Shown here piece by piece: positions 11,549 through 21,645 of a stretch of 64,000 nucleotides of DNA; the first letter of the stretch is position 1, and each line of letters starts with the position of its first letter. A program made the translations under genes and the position numbers. The stretch is from Komagataeibacter diospyri (GTDB taxonomy: Bacteria; Pseudomonadota; Alphaproteobacteria; Acetobacterales; Acetobacteraceae), in NCBI RefSeq assembly GCF_006538165.1, contig NZ_BDLU01000063.1:62001-126000 (forward strand). The letters are read 5' to 3'. The notes beneath the pieces were generated by a model, which saw only the letters and a program-made list of their open reading frames with translations, searched no databases and was not told the origin of the DNA.

Positions 11549-11914
11549 ATGACTGTTTATTACACCAAGGAACATGAGTGGCTGCGCGTTGAGGGCGATG
11601 TCGCGGTTGTCGGCATTACCGCCCATGCGGCGAATGAACTGGGCGAACTGGTCTTTGCCGAAGCCCGCGATCCCGGCACGACGGTGGAACAGGGCGACAG
11701 CGTGGCCGTGGTGGAATCGGTCAAGGCTGCGTCCGATATCTACGCGCCGGTAACGGGTGACGTGCTGGCGTTCAACGATGCGCTGGGTGATGACGCGGCC
11801 CTGGTCAACCGTGACCCGGAAGGTGAAGGCTGGATCGTGCGCATGACCATTGCGGATGCATCCCAGCTTGCGGGTCTGATGGACAAGGCCACCTATACCG
11901 CACTGGTTGGCTGA
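11549..11914 (+). CDS. gcvH: Glycine cleavage system H protein
   Basis: GcvH is the lipoyl carrier that shuttles the aminomethyl group between P and T proteins. The 121-residue product contains the lipoylation site as ESVKAASD with K59 the modified lysine, and the family opening [21 protein letters not shown]. Two ATGs are close together; I choose 11549 because TGGAG at 11537-11541 is 7 nt away, whereas the ATG at 11543 is only 1 nt from it. It sits 49 nt after gcvT and 32 nt before gcvP, in one operon. Confidence 0.97.
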   Translation: MTVYYTKEHEWLRVEGDVAVVGITAHAANELGELVFAEARDPGTTVEQGDSVAVVESVKAASDIYAPVTGDVLAFNDALGDDAALVNRDPEGEGWIVRMTIADASQLAGLMDKATYTALVG

Positions 11915-11946
11915 TCTTCCCACCTGTTTCCCCTGCTTTACGGAGT

Positions 11947-14841
11947 ATGCTGGCCGTGACGTCTTCCCCCTGTGGTTCTTCTTCCCTGTGGCATGATCTG
12001 GGTGATGATGCCGGTGCGTTCTGCACCCGTCATGTCGGACCGGATGCCAATGATGTGGCCGACATGCTACGTGTGGTGGGGGCGGACAGCCTCGATACGC
12101 TTATGGCGCAGACAGTGCCGGGCAATATCCGCCTGTCGGGGGCCATGGGCCTTGGCGCGGGCGTGCCCGAACATGTCGCACTGGCCCGTCTGCGCGCGAT
12201 TGCGGCGGAAAACCGGGTTCTGACATCGCTGATCGGGCAGGGGTATTACGATACGATCCTGCCCGGCGTAATCCAGCGCAACGTGCTGGAAAACCCGGCC
12301 TGGTATACGGCCTATACCCCGTACCAGCCCGAAATCAGCCAGGGACGGCTGGAAGCACTGCTGAACTTCCAGACGCTGGTGATCGAACTGACCGGGCTGG
12401 ACGTGGCCAATGCCTCGCTGCTGGATGAGGGGACGGCAGCTGCCGAAGCCATGGCCATGGCCCGCCGCGTGGCCAAGACCAGGGCGAACGCCTTTTTCAT
12501 CGATGCCGACTGTCACCCGCAGACCATCGCGGTCGTGCGCACCCGTGCCGAACCGATGGGCTGGCAGGTCGTGGTGGGTGATCCCGCTACCGATCTGGAC
12601 CCGCAGGCGGTGTTTGGCGCGCTGTTCCAGTATCCGGGATCATCGGGGGAAATCCGCGATCCACGCGCATGGATCGAAAGCCTGCACGCGACGGGCGCGA
12701 TTGCGGGTGTCGCGGCGGACCCCATGGCGCTGATGCTGCTGGAAAGCCCCGGCGCACTGGGGGCGGATATCGCCATCGGGTCCATGCAGCGTTACGGCAT
12801 GCCCATGGGGGCGGGTGGCCCGCATGCGGCCTATATGGCGACGCGTGATGCGTTCCGCCGCAATATTCCGGGGCGGATCGTGGGCGTGTCCATCGATTCG
12901 CGCGGCAATCCCGCCTACCGTCTGGCGCTGCAGACGCGTGAGCAGCATATCCGCCGTGAAAAGGCGACATCGAACATCTGCACCGCACAGGCGCTGCCCG
13001 CCATCGTGTCGTCCATGTATGCGCTGTACCATGGCCCGGTGGGCCTGAGGGCCATCGCCACGCGCATCAACAGGCTTGCCACGATCATGGCAGCAGGCCT
13101 GCGTGCGCTGGGTGCAACGGTTGTGACAACGGCGTTCTTTGATACGGTTACGGTTGAAACCGGCGCGGATACGGACGCCGTGATGGCGCGTGCGCTGGAT
13201 GCGGGCATGAACCTGCGCCGCGTGGACGCGACGCATGTGGGCATAAGCCTTGATGAAACCACCACGCCAGACACGGTGCGCGCGGTCTGGGCCCGCGTGA
13301 GCGGCGACGCGACGAAGGTCGGGCAGGTCGAGGCCAGCCTTGCCGATATCGCCAGCCCCATCCCCGCAGGCCTTGCCCGCACGGGCACAATGCTGACCCA
13401 GCCCATCTTTTCCGCCTGCCGGTCGGAAACCGACATGCTGCGTTACCTGCGCCGCCTTGCCGATCGTGACCTGGCGCTGGACCGTTCCATGATCCCGCTG
13501 GGGTCATGCACCATGAAGCTGAACGCCACGGCGGAAATGCTGCCGATCACATGGCCGGAATTCTGCAATATCCATCCCTTCGCGCCAGCGGACCAGATGC
13601 GCGGTTATGCCCGTCTGTTTACCGACCTTGAGCGGATGCTGTGCCAGATCAGCGGTTATGCCGCTGTCTCGCTCCAGCCCAATTCCGGCGCACAGGGGGA
13701 GTTCGCGGGGCTTATGGCCATTCGCGGCTATCACCATGCACGTGGCGACATAGGGCGTGACGTATGCCTGATCCCGGCATCGGCGCACGGCACGAATCCC
13801 GCATCGGCGCAGATGGCGGGCATGCGTATCGTGGTGGTGGCGTGCGATCCGCAGGGTAATGTCGATATTGACGACCTGAAGGCCAAGATCGCGAAACACG
13901 CCGACGATCTGGCCGCGATCATGATTACCTATCCTTCCACCCATGGTGTGTTTGAAGACAACGTGCGCGAAATCTGCGCACTGGTGCACGCGGCAGGTGG
14001 GCAGGTGTATGTCGATGGCGCGAACCTGAACGCGCAGGTCGGTCTTGCGCAGCCGGGCGTGTATGGCGGGGATGTCAGCCATTTCAACCTGCACAAGACC
14101 TTCTGCATTCCGCATGGTGGCGGTGGCCCCGGCATGGGGCCGATCGGGGTGGGCGCGCATCTGGCCCCCTACCTGCCGGGCGCGCCGCAGAAGGGTGAGG
14201 CCAATGCCATTTCGGCAGCCCCCTTCGGGTCCGCCGATGTTCTGCCCATTTCGTGGATGTACATGGTCATGATGGGTGATGCGGGACTGAAGCGCGCGAC
14301 CGAGGTCGCGATCCTGAATTCCAACTACATCGCAACCCGGCTGTCATCACATTATCCCGTGCTGTACCGCGGCGCGAACGGGCGGGTTGCGCATGAATGC
14401 ATCATCGACCTGCGCCCGCTGAAGGATAAGGTCGGCGTTACGGTGGATGACATCGCCAAACGCCTGATCGACCACGGGTTCCATGCGCCTACGGTCAGCT
14501 TTCCGGTAGCGGGCACATTCATGATCGAACCCACAGAATCCGAAAGCCGGACCGAACTGGACCGCTTCTGTGATGCGATGATCGCCATCCGCGCCGAAAT
14601 CACGGCGGTTGAAAATGGCGTGCTGACCATCGACGACAGTCCCCTGCGCCACGCCCCGCATACCGTGCGTGACGTGACCGACCCGGACTGGGCCCATGTC
14701 TATGACCGCGCGCAGGCCAGCCTGCCGGGGGCTGTGGTGGCGGCCAGCAAATACTGGTCCCCGGTCAACCGGCTGGATAATGCCTATGGGGATCGCAACC
14801 TTGTCTGTTCATGTCCCGATATCAGCACCTATGCTGGTTAG
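11947..14841 (+). CDS. gcvP: Glycine dehydrogenase (decarboxylating), P protein
   Basis: GcvP is the PLP-dependent decarboxylase of the glycine cleavage system. It is the full-length single-chain form (964 residues), not the split GcvPA/GcvPB type. The PLP lysine is K717 in [19 protein letters not shown], preceded by [15 protein letters not shown] and [11 protein letters not shown] typical of the C-terminal half; the N-terminal half has the related [14 protein letters not shown] and GGPHAAYMA motifs. The ribosome site CGGAG is very close to the ATG at 11947, so initiation at the GTG at 11956 is also possible. Last gene of the riboswitch-controlled operon; the L protein gene is not here. Confidence 0.98.
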   Translation: MLAVTSSPCGSSSLWHDLGDDAGAFCTRHVGPDANDVADMLRVVGADSLDTLMAQTVPGNIRLSGAMGLGAGVPEHVALARLRAIAAENRVLTSLIGQGYYDTILPGVIQRNVLENPAWYTAYTPYQPEISQGRLEALLNFQTLVIELTGLDVANASLLDEGTAAAEAMAMARRVAKTRANAFFIDADCHPQTIAVVRTRAEPMGWQVVVGDPATDLDPQAVFGALFQYPGSSGEIRDPRAWIESLHATGAIAGVAADPMALMLLESPGALGADIAIGSMQRYGMPMGAGGPHAAYMATRDAFRRNIPGRIVGVSIDSRGNPAYRLALQTREQHIRREKATSNICTAQALPAIVSSMYALYHGPVGLRAIATRINRLATIMAAGLRALGATVVTTAFFDTVTVETGADTDAVMARALDAGMNLRRVDATHVGISLDETTTPDTVRAVWARVSGDATKVGQVEASLADIASPIPAGLARTGTMLTQPIFSACRSETDMLRYLRRLADRDLALDRSMIPLGSCTMKLNATAEMLPITWPEFCNIHPFAPADQMRGYARLFTDLERMLCQISGYAAVSLQPNSGAQGEFAGLMAIRGYHHARGDIGRDVCLIPASAHGTNPASAQMAGMRIVVVACDPQGNVDIDDLKAKIAKHADDLAAIMITYPSTHGVFEDNVREICALVHAAGGQVYVDGANLNAQVGLAQPGVYGGDVSHFNLHKTFCIPHGGGGPGMGPIGVGAHLAPYLPGAPQKGEANAISAAPFGSADVLPISWMYMVMMGDAGLKRATEVAILNSNYIATRLSSHYPVLYRGANGRVAHECIIDLRPLKDKVGVTVDDIAKRLIDHGFHAPTVSFPVAGTFMIEPTESESRTELDRFCDAMIAIRAEITAVENGVLTIDDSPLRHAPHTVRDVTDPDWAHVYDRAQASLPGAVVAASKYWSPVNRLDNAYGDRNLVCSCPDISTYAG

Positions 14842-14914
14842 GGGTATTTCAGAACAACGGGCTGGCCGGAAATAACAAGGGTTTCTGCCTGCCGTCCTGT
14901 GTAAAAAGGAGCGT

Positions 14915-14955
14915 TCTGATGAAGTTTTCTGCAAAAAGCCTCATCAGAAACTTCT
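14915..14955. repeat. Intergenic palindromic repeat, copy a (degenerate)
   Basis: Imperfect copy of the repeat described in the findings: inverted CTGATGA/TCATCAG arms around a GCAAAAAGCC centre, ending TCAGAAACTTC. It lies about 75 nt downstream of gcvP and could serve as its transcript end. The 240-bp gap from 14842 to the transporter start otherwise contains only an AT-richer stretch (15028-15060) that probably holds the transporter promoter. Confidence 0.55.
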
Positions 14956-15081
14956 TTTGTTTTCAGCCTTTTTTCAGGGTGATTTGTCAGAAAACCTTTC
15001 TTCGGGGCTGATTGCGTCCCGGTGGTTCATGTATATATCTGTTGCGATACAATACACGGACTGCGGGAAGGAAACATTACG

Positions 15082-16137
15082 GTGGAATGGGGCACACGCT
15101 GGCTGGGTATCGGGGTAATGGCCTGCACGATCGCGGCAGGCATCCCTGTCCCGTCACCCGCCATGGCGCGGGACGTGACGGACATGGCGGGCGTGACCCA
15201 GTCCGTGCCTGACCACCCCGCGCGGATTGCCGACCTGTGGTTCGCCCATAACGAACTGGTGCTGATGCTGGGTGGGGCAAGGCAGATTGTCATGACCGTG
15301 GACCGCCCGCAGGCGCGGCCATGGATGTACAGGGTCTTTCCCGCCCTCTATCAGGCCCGCGCCGTCAACGGTCCGCAGGTCAATGCCGAAACCCTGCTGC
15401 AGGACAGGGTGGATCTGGTATTCGTGCCTGATGCCTCGGCTGCCATCGCGGCGTTCCGTGGGGTGGGGGTGCCAACGCTTGTCGCCTCCTTCCATGATGT
15501 GGACGGACTGCTGCGGGTCATGGACATGACAGCAGCGGCCCTGGGTACCGAACAGGCGCATGCGACCGCCACCCGTTACCGCACCATGATGCGACAGACC
15601 GTCAATGATGCGCGGGACCGGCTGTCCGGTGTGGCGGATGCGCAGCGCCCGCGCGTGCTGCATGTCCAGTCGCTGCACCCGCTGAAGGTAGATGGGGCGG
15701 ACAGCATTGTTGATGAATGGATCACCCTTGCCGGTGGCCGTAACGCCGCACGGGGCATAAGCGGCAACATGAAGCCTGTTTCGGTCGAGCAGGTGGCGGC
15801 ATGGGATCCGGATGTCATCATCCTTGGTCCCGATTGCGGCACGCTGGACCCTGCGGCTGATGGCGGGATGTGGCAGCGCCTGCGCGCGGTGCGTGAGGGC
15901 AGGGTGCATAACAATCCGTCGGGTGTTTTCCCGTGGGACCGGTATGGCAGCGAACTGCCGCTACAGATCAGCTGGGCTGCGAAGATCCTGCATCCCGACC
16001 TGTTTGGTGATGTGGATCCGCTGCTGCTGACACGTGAATTCTACGATACCTATTTTCATTATGCACTGAGTGCGCAGGATGCGGCCCGTATCCTTGCGGG
16101 CCAGCCGCCCGAATCCATGGCGAGCGGCACACCGTGA
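15082..16137 (+). CDS. Periplasmic substrate-binding protein of a FecB/BtuF-type metal-chelate ABC transporter
   Basis: A 351-residue exported binding protein of the TroA-like superfamily, likely to capture an iron-siderophore, cobalamin, heme or similar metal chelate for the following permease and ATPase. The signal peptide is clear: Arg in the n-region, hydrophobic WLGIGVMACTIAAGIPV, cleavage after PAMA. There is no lipobox. A GTG start at 15082 is chosen because GGGAAGGA lies about 10 nt upstream and the signal peptide begins there; the in-frame ATG at 15022 would add 20 residues. The C-terminal GVFPWDRYGSELPLQISW region is distinctive. The next gene overlaps by 4 nt. Confidence 0.85.
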   Translation: MEWGTRWLGIGVMACTIAAGIPVPSPAMARDVTDMAGVTQSVPDHPARIADLWFAHNELVLMLGGARQIVMTVDRPQARPWMYRVFPALYQARAVNGPQVNAETLLQDRVDLVFVPDASAAIAAFRGVGVPTLVASFHDVDGLLRVMDMTAAALGTEQAHATATRYRTMMRQTVNDARDRLSGVADAQRPRVLHVQSLHPLKVDGADSIVDEWITLAGGRNAARGISGNMKPVSVEQVAAWDPDVIILGPDCGTLDPAADGGMWQRLRAVREGRVHNNPSGVFPWDRYGSELPLQISWAAKILHPDLFGDVDPLLLTREFYDTYFHYALSAQDAARILAGQPPESMASGTP

Positions 16138-17141
16138 TCCTGCGCGTGCGCGTGGTCGGGTGCCTGTGTGGCGCCGGTCTGGTGGTGCTGGCGGTTCTGT
16201 CGGCCTGTATCGGGCGTTTTCCACTGCAGCCGGGGCAGGTACTGCATGCCCTGCTGACGGCTGGGCATGCCTCGGCAAATGGTGACATGGTGCATACTGT
16301 CCTGTTCGGTGCGCGCCTGCCCCGGATAGGGGGGGCGATATGCGTGGGGGCGGCACTGTCGGTCGCGGGGGCCGCGTATCAGGCAGTGTTTCGCAATCCG
16401 CTGGTTTCCCCCGGGCTGCTTGGCGTGCTGGCAGGGGCTGGCATGGGGGCGGCGCTGGGCATTGTATGGAGCATGGGGCATGCGGGTGTGGCGGCTCTGT
16501 CCTTTTTCGGTGGTCTGGCGGCGGTGGCGTTCGGGGTGGGGGTGGCACAGATGTTCGACGCTGCATCCATGCTGATGCTGATATTCGGCGGGCTGATCAG
16601 TTCGGCGCTGTTTACCGCGCTGCTGTCACTGCTCAAATACGTGGCGGACCCGCAGAACCAGTTGCCCGATATCGTATTCTGGCTGCTGGGCAGCCTGACG
16701 CAGGTGACACCGCAGGCGCTGGGCGTGCTGGTGGGGCCGGTCGTGGTGGGGATCGTGCTGCTGTCGGCCTGTGGGCGGATGCTGGACGGGCTGGCCATGG
16801 GGGATGAGGAAGCGCGCACGCTGGGCATTCCGGTCATGGCGCTGCGATACGGGGTGATTGGCGGGGCCACGGTGCTGGCGGCCATGACGGTTGCGGTTGC
16901 GGGCATGATTGGCTGGGTGGGGCTTGTGGTACCCCATGTCGCGCGCCTGCTGGTCGGGCCATGCAACATGCGCGTACTGCCGGTCAGTGCGTGCATCGGC
17001 GCAATGTTCCTGCTGGTGTGTGACGATCTGGCGCGCACCCTGTCGGCGGAGGAAATACCCGTGGGCCTGATTGCCGATCTGCTGGGAGTGGCTGTGTTTG
17101 TCGCGGTGCTGCCGCTGTTGCGGCGCGGGTGGCGGGCATGA
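16134..17141 (+). CDS. FecCD-family ABC transporter permease
   Basis: Inner-membrane permease of the BtuC/FecCD class, 335 residues with about ten hydrophobic segments. It contains the family motifs RLPRIGGAICVGAALSVAGAAYQ, NPLVSPGLLGV, LGIPVMALRYG (cytoplasmic coupling helix) and GWVGLVVPHVARLLVG. It works as a homodimer with two copies of the ATPase encoded next. The GTG start overlaps the stop of the binding-protein gene as GTGA, and its own stop overlaps the next ATG, so the three proteins are probably made by coupled translation. Confidence 0.92.
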   Translation: MILRVRVVGCLCGAGLVVLAVLSACIGRFPLQPGQVLHALLTAGHASANGDMVHTVLFGARLPRIGGAICVGAALSVAGAAYQAVFRNPLVSPGLLGVLAGAGMGAALGIVWSMGHAGVAALSFFGGLAAVAFGVGVAQMFDAASMLMLIFGGLISSALFTALLSLLKYVADPQNQLPDIVFWLLGSLTQVTPQALGVLVGPVVVGIVLLSACGRMLDGLAMGDEEARTLGIPVMALRYGVIGGATVLAAMTVAVAGMIGWVGLVVPHVARLLVGPCNMRVLPVSACIGAMFLLVCDDLARTLSAEEIPVGLIADLLGVAVFVAVLPLLRRGWRA

Positions 17142-17884
17142 ACGGGGATGGCGCCATCCTGTGGATGGAGCATGCAGGTTTCCACCGGGGACGTCGCACG
17201 GTGCTGCATGATGTCTCGCTGGGTATCCGCACGGGGGAAATGACGGCCCTGCTGGGGCCGAATGGTGCGGGCAAGACCACGCTGCTACGCCTGCTGCTGG
17301 GCCTTGCCCGCCCGGATTCAGGACAGGTCTGGCTGGATGGAAAGCCCATGGTGGACTGGTCCCGGCGTGAGGTCGCCCGTCGCATCGCCTATGTGCCGCA
17401 GGGGCATGTGCCGCTGTTTCCCTATAGCGTGCGCGATATCGTGGGCATGGGGCGACTTGCGGAAACGCCGTTTGCCCCCACGCTGCATGAACGCGACCGG
17501 GAAGCGGTGACACATGCACTGGCGGAACTGTCGATAATCCATCTTGCCACGCGGCCCTATACCGAACTGTCGGGTGGGGAACGGCAGGCCGTGCTGCTGG
17601 CCCGCGCGCTGGCGCAGGGGGGCCGCATCCTGATCCTGGATGAACCGGAAACCGGCCTTGATTACGGGCAGAAGCTGCGGCTGTACGCCCTGCTGCGCAG
17701 GCTGGCGGCACAGGGCCACGCCATTGTCGCCACCACGCATGACCCGGTTCAGGCTGCTGGTATATTTGATCGGGCCATCCTGCTGCGTCATGGCCGGGTC
17801 ATGGCGGATGGACCGGCTGCATCCCTGCTGGTACCGTCCATGCTGGACCAGCTTTATGTGCCACAGCAGCAGGCAGAAAACTGA
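17138..17884 (+). CDS. FecE/BtuD-type ABC transporter ATP-binding protein
   Basis: ATPase that powers the metal-chelate importer. The 248-residue protein has Walker A GPNGAGKTT, Q-loop YVPQGH, signature LSGGERQAVLLARAL, Walker B ILILDEPETGLD and switch His in ATTHD. The ATG at 17138 overlaps the permease stop by 4 nt; an in-frame GTG at 17129 is a weaker alternative. No TonB-dependent receptor follows. The nearest outer-membrane gene is a DcaP-like porin on the other strand. Confidence 0.93.
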   Translation: MNGDGAILWMEHAGFHRGRRTVLHDVSLGIRTGEMTALLGPNGAGKTTLLRLLLGLARPDSGQVWLDGKPMVDWSRREVARRIAYVPQGHVPLFPYSVRDIVGMGRLAETPFAPTLHERDREAVTHALAELSIIHLATRPYTELSGGERQAVLLARALAQGGRILILDEPETGLDYGQKLRLYALLRRLAAQGHAIVATTHDPVQAAGIFDRAILLRHGRVMADGPAASLLVPSMLDQLYVPQQQAEN

Positions 17885-17942
17885 AGCAAGTTTCTGGTGA
17901 AGCTCTTTTCAAAAGGCGGCACCCAAAAACTTTCATTTTAAA
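17884..17942. repeat. Intergenic palindromic repeat, copy b (short mosaic form)
   Basis: Copy with left arm AGTTTCTGGTGAAGC and right arm GGCGGCACCCAAAAACTTT around a TTTTCAAAA centre. The left arm belongs to hairpin A and the right arm to hairpin B of the long form, as if the middle had been deleted. It fills the convergent gap between the ABC ATPase gene and the small secreted protein gene. Confidence 0.75.
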
Positions 17943-17950
17943 ACAGGATT

Positions 17951-18322
17951 TTAGCGACCGTACGGGTTGGTATCAACACGCACGGCCTTGCCAGTGCGGT
18001 CATAATACAGGACGGCGGTGCCTCGTCGTTCCGCATAGCCGTCCGGCTCCCCCGATGGGGTCCAGAACAGCAGACGGTTCAGGTCCGGCTGTTCCTTGAT
18101 CCTGTCACCCGGCGGGATGTAGCGGTACTGGCTGTAATCCATGTGCAGCCGGGGCAGGGGTGGCTTTTTGGAAAGCTGGTGCATGGAAAAATGACGCTGC
18201 GAGGCTTCGCCGGGATCTTCGTTGCCAGCGTCGGCATGCCCGGCATCAGCCATCGCTACACCCGGCACGACAGGGGCACATAATACACCCAGCAGAACCA
18301 AGTGCCGTAACCTGATTGACAT
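17951..18322 (-). CDS. Small secreted protein of unknown function
   Basis: I do not recognise this 123-residue protein. It has a clear signal peptide (SIRLRHLVLLGVLCAPVVPGVAMADA, cleavage after AMA or ADA), a His/Asp/Glu-rich mature start, then MDYSQYRYIPPGDRIKEQPDL and a C-terminal LYYDRTGKAVRVDTNPYGR. The start at 18322 is favoured by GGAAAGG about 9 nt upstream and by the signal peptide beginning there. It lies 88 nt downstream of the porin gene on the same strand, so the two may be cotranscribed and the protein may work in the envelope. Confidence 0.6.
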   Translation of the reverse strand: MSIRLRHLVLLGVLCAPVVPGVAMADAGHADAGNEDPGEASQRHFSMHQLSKKPPLPRLHMDYSQYRYIPPGDRIKEQPDLNRLLFWTPSGEPDGYAERRGTAVLYYDRTGKAVRVDTNPYGR

Positions 18323-18410
18323 GAGTGCTGGCCTTTCCATCATCCCCGATTGTGGGCCACCTTCCTCCTTTTCCATGCCGGACGCAATATCTCCCGCAGA
18401 AAGGGGGCGA

Positions 18411-20270
18411 TTACTGGAATGGCAGGTAACGGAAGTCAAAGAAGATTTCGCTCAGGCTGGTTGTCGGCGCGCCACCCATGCCCCCCCATGTATGCACACG
18501 CGAATAGGCCAGCTGCGTGCCCGCCTGCACCGTGCCATACTGGCCGTGGATGAAGCGGTACCATGCGCCGATGGTGAATTCCTCCACCGAACGGATGTTG
18601 GCGACGCAGGCCTCTGACCCTTCGGTTTCGCAGCCGGTATTGTTTGCCAGCGGGTTGCCATAGCCATAGGCCGTGCCATCTGAATCAAAATAGCTGCGGC
18701 CTGAACGCTGCATGCCGAAATAGCCATAGACGTCGAGCACCTTGTTCGGATGCGCGATCACGCCCGCGGTTGTCTGCGCGCTGGACAGCAGGGCGGGCGC
18801 GCCATTGGCCCGCAGCGTGGCATCAGGCAGCAGGACCGAGCCGTAACGGCCTATGCCCCGGCCCGCCAGTCCTGCCAGCCGCACTTCCAGCCGGTGGGGA
18901 ATGACCGGCAGGATCATCGACCCGCCAGCCCCCCATGCGATGGCGGTATGGTTTTCGCCTACACCATTGATGACGGAACGGTCGTGGGGAAAGTGCAGCA
19001 GTCCCTCGATTTCGTAATGGCCCCATGTCGGGTCCCATGCCACCTTGCCGATGATGTCGGGGGCGATTTCGTTGGAATAATTGGTGGTGTTGCTGCTCAG
19101 CCCCACACCGTTGGAACCGACCTTGGCATAGTTGCCGCTGCCGGGCAGGCTGTATTCCCCGTTATCCCCCGACGCGGAGAAGCCGGTCGTATCATAGATG
19201 GTGGCTGGGTTTTCAATCGAAAAACCTGTCCACACACGGTGGTTCATGAAATCCTTGACCACGCGCAGCTGCCACTGTCGTGACCATGTCTGTCCCGCAA
19301 GGATGGAGGATTCGATCGTTTCGGGCAGGCTTTCCTGTCGGGGCACGATACCCACGCGGTCAGGCGTCAGCATGGTCCAGGCCTGACCGATCAGGAAATG
19401 CATGTTGGCGTGCGAATCATCCAGCGTCAGGTAAGCCTGTCGCAGCCGGGGCACGTAGGAATTGCTTTCATACGGGTTGGTGGTTTCAGCACTGGCGCCA
19501 AAATCCGTTTCCACGAACCCCGCCACCGTCAGGTGCGGGTTAAGCTGTCCCCGCGCCATGAGCGAGAAGCGCGAATACCGCGCATCGCCATTGAAATTGG
19601 TGGTGTGGAAATTCGAGCTGTTGCGGAAGGGAATGGCGTTCCAGTAGTTGAAAATGCCCGATGAAACCTGCCGGTTTTCCACCAGTGCCGCCGCATCGAA
19701 GAAACCACCAAGGATGATGGACACGGGACCAAGGTGAAACACCTTGCTGCCCAGGGCGCCAGCCGACTGCGCCCCCACCGTTTCACGGTTATGCGGGCCG
19801 ACATTGTTGTTGGCCATGTGGGAAATCAGGTCTTCCTCACGGTGCGCCACGACCGATTCATAGGTCGGCTGGTCGCCCAGTTCGGATACCGGGTCGGAAT
19901 GGCCGCCAATGCGCGGGCGCGCCATGGGTTCGATCCCCGCCGTCTGGGACGATGCGGGGGCGTGTCCTTCCACCGGGGTCCAGCCGCCGCGTACATGCCC
20001 GCCCGATCCCGTGACCTCCAGCGGGTGACCGCCATGGGCTGCGGTACCGCCCAGCTGGGCGCGGTGCTGGATGATCTGCTGGCGCATGGCCTGCAGGCTT
20101 TTCTGCAATGCCATCTGCTGCTGCTGCAGCTGCTCCATCTGGCGTTCCATGATATCCAGTGATTCTGGATCTTCGTCAGCCCAGGCAGGAAACGGGGCCA
20201 GAACGGAACACACCATCAGCACGTGTGACAGACGCACACGCCGGGTTATGGAAAAAGACGGAATCCGCAT
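18411..20270 (-). CDS. DcaP-like outer-membrane porin
   Basis: A 619-residue outer-membrane protein. Signal peptide residues 1-31 end APFPAWA. A Gln/Met-rich coiled coil (about residues 38-75) follows, of the kind that forms periplasmic trimer stalks in DcaP-type porins, then a low-complexity linker and a long alternating-polarity beta-barrel region (for example RYSRFSLMARGQLNPHLTVAGFVETDFGA and VWTGFSIENPATIYDTTGF). The C-terminus FRYLPFQ lacks a terminal Phe but is otherwise aromatic. Substrates for such porins are small, often negatively charged solutes; none can be assigned here. It faces the ABC importer operon, and an AT-rich promoter region (20290-20430) lies upstream. Confidence 0.82.
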   Translation of the reverse strand: MRIPSFSITRRVRLSHVLMVCSVLAPFPAWADEDPESLDIMERQMEQLQQQQMALQKSLQAMRQQIIQHRAQLGGTAAHGGHPLEVTGSGGHVRGGWTPVEGHAPASSQTAGIEPMARPRIGGHSDPVSELGDQPTYESVVAHREEDLISHMANNNVGPHNRETVGAQSAGALGSKVFHLGPVSIILGGFFDAAALVENRQVSSGIFNYWNAIPFRNSSNFHTTNFNGDARYSRFSLMARGQLNPHLTVAGFVETDFGASAETTNPYESNSYVPRLRQAYLTLDDSHANMHFLIGQAWTMLTPDRVGIVPRQESLPETIESSILAGQTWSRQWQLRVVKDFMNHRVWTGFSIENPATIYDTTGFSASGDNGEYSLPGSGNYAKVGSNGVGLSSNTTNYSNEIAPDIIGKVAWDPTWGHYEIEGLLHFPHDRSVINGVGENHTAIAWGAGGSMILPVIPHRLEVRLAGLAGRGIGRYGSVLLPDATLRANGAPALLSSAQTTAGVIAHPNKVLDVYGYFGMQRSGRSYFDSDGTAYGYGNPLANNTGCETEGSEACVANIRSVEEFTIGAWYRFIHGQYGTVQAGTQLAYSRVHTWGGMGGAPTTSLSEIFFDFRYLPFQ

Positions 20271-20433
20271 GTACTGCCAGGGGGCCCCAAATCAGGTTAC
20301 ACAGAATATATGTCAAAACATTTCTGAATAAAGGGGTAAATGATAATTTCTTTTAATATCGGTCCAACCTATGGCCCGATGCTGTGTATCAGGACGATAA
20401 TGTAACGGGCAGGGCCGTATTATTGGTTTTATG

Positions 20434-21078
20434 TTACAAAATGTCAGGACGGCGCGCCGTCATGGCATGAACGGCGTCATGCCAGAACAGGTCCTCGGGG
20501 GCAGGGGAGACGTTGCCATTATCCACCGGGCCAAAGCCTGCGCGTTGCAGCAGGATCGACAGCATGCGGCGGCGGTCCCCCTCATCCAGCGCCTGCCACA
20601 GCGCCGTGGCCTTCTGCGGGATGAAACGGTCGCCGAATGTAATGATGATCAGGCCACCGGGTTGCAGCACGCGGGCAATTTCGCGAAAGACATGCACGGG
20701 CTGGCGCAGGTAGGGCGCAACATCGCACAGCAGGGCTGCATCCATGCTTTCATCTGCCAGTGGCAGGTCGGGCGTTTCGTTTATGTCTTCCACCACCCGG
20801 TCGGTCAGGCGCGGATTGCTGTCCAGCGCCTGCGTGTTGACGCCTATGCCGATCACGCTGTCAAATTCCATGTCGGATGGCAGGTGGCTGTCCGGACCGG
20901 CCATGAGGTCAAGGATATTGCCATCTTCGGGCAGCAGCGTGCGGTACAGCGCGGTAATGGCCGTAAGCGCGCCCTGGTCCAGCATGGGACCTGCGGGCCT
21001 GCGGGAATAGAATACCGTATCGGATTCATTCGATGCGGCAGTGAAGGAATGCGGGTGGAACCCGTGCAGGTCGTTCAT
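20434..21078 (-). CDS. Class I SAM-dependent methyltransferase
   Basis: A 214-residue protein with a methyltransferase (type 11-like) Rossmann fold: the SAM-binding strand and loop read ILDLMAGPDSHLPSD, and the post-I region DAALLCDVAPYLRQPVHVFREIARVLQPGGLIIITFGD is typical. The usual GxGxG is relaxed to MAGPDS, so the SAM site is atypical. The substrate is unknown. The start is set at the ATG at 21078 (MNDLHGFHPH); the upstream sequence overlaps the promoter of the divergent glyoxalase gene. The two starts are 89 nt apart, so they may share regulation. Confidence 0.78.
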   Translation of the reverse strand: MNDLHGFHPHSFTAASNESDTVFYSRRPAGPMLDQGALTAITALYRTLLPEDGNILDLMAGPDSHLPSDMEFDSVIGIGVNTQALDSNPRLTDRVVEDINETPDLPLADESMDAALLCDVAPYLRQPVHVFREIARVLQPGGLIIITFGDRFIPQKATALWQALDEGDRRRMLSILLQRAGFGPVDNGNVSPAPEDLFWHDAVHAMTARRPDIL

Positions 21079-21167
21079 GAATGTGCCAGACAGTACGGAA
21101 GTAACAACGCCATATGCGGTGGGCGTAGTATCACGCGCCCGGCCGTAGGGAACAGGAGAAAAGCAGA

Positions 21168-21569
21168 ATGGCCCGTATGATCCATTCGATGATCCGCGTG
21201 CGTGATGAAGCCGCGAGCCTTGCATTCTATGATACGGCTTTCGGTCTGAAGGTGGCCGACCGGCTTGTTTTCGATACTTTCACCCTTATCTACCTGTCCA
21301 ATGACGAACAGACGTTCGAACTGGAACTGACCGTCAACCACGACCGCACCACGCCCTATGACCTGGGCGATGGCTATGGTCACCTGGCGGTTTCGGTCGC
21401 GGATGTGGACGGGGAACATGCCCGTCTTGTGGCGGCCGGGCTGTCGCCGCTGGCGGTCAGGGACATGTCGTGCGGGGAGCGGTTCGTGGGGCGGTTCTTT
21501 TTCATTGCCGACCCGGATGGCTACAGGATTGAAGTATTGCAGCGCGGTCGGCCGGGGCGTTTTCTCTGA
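21168..21569 (+). CDS. gloA: Lactoylglutathione lyase (glyoxalase I)
   Basis: GloA isomerises the hemithioacetal of methylglyoxal and glutathione to S-lactoylglutathione, detoxifying methylglyoxal. The 133-residue protein has the two beta-alpha-beta-beta-beta modules of the VOC fold and all four metal ligands at expected positions: H6, E53, H72 and E122. The start ATG follows AGGAGAAAAGCAGA. The hydroxyacylglutathione hydrolase partner is not in the window. dapF begins 76 nt downstream. Confidence 0.93.
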   Translation: MARMIHSMIRVRDEAASLAFYDTAFGLKVADRLVFDTFTLIYLSNDEQTFELELTVNHDRTTPYDLGDGYGHLAVSVADVDGEHARLVAAGLSPLAVRDMSCGERFVGRFFFIADPDGYRIEVLQRGRPGRFL

Positions 21570-21645
21570 TCGGGCTTGCAAGGCCGCGCGCGGGGTGTCA
21601 TCCCGCTCGCATACAGGGGTGGGTTGCCCCTATACAGGACGGATG

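Noticed and set aside
20271-20433. AT-rich interval upstream of the porin as a horizontally acquired segment
   Set aside because: It is only about 160 bp, non-coding, and best explained as promoter sequence for the porin.
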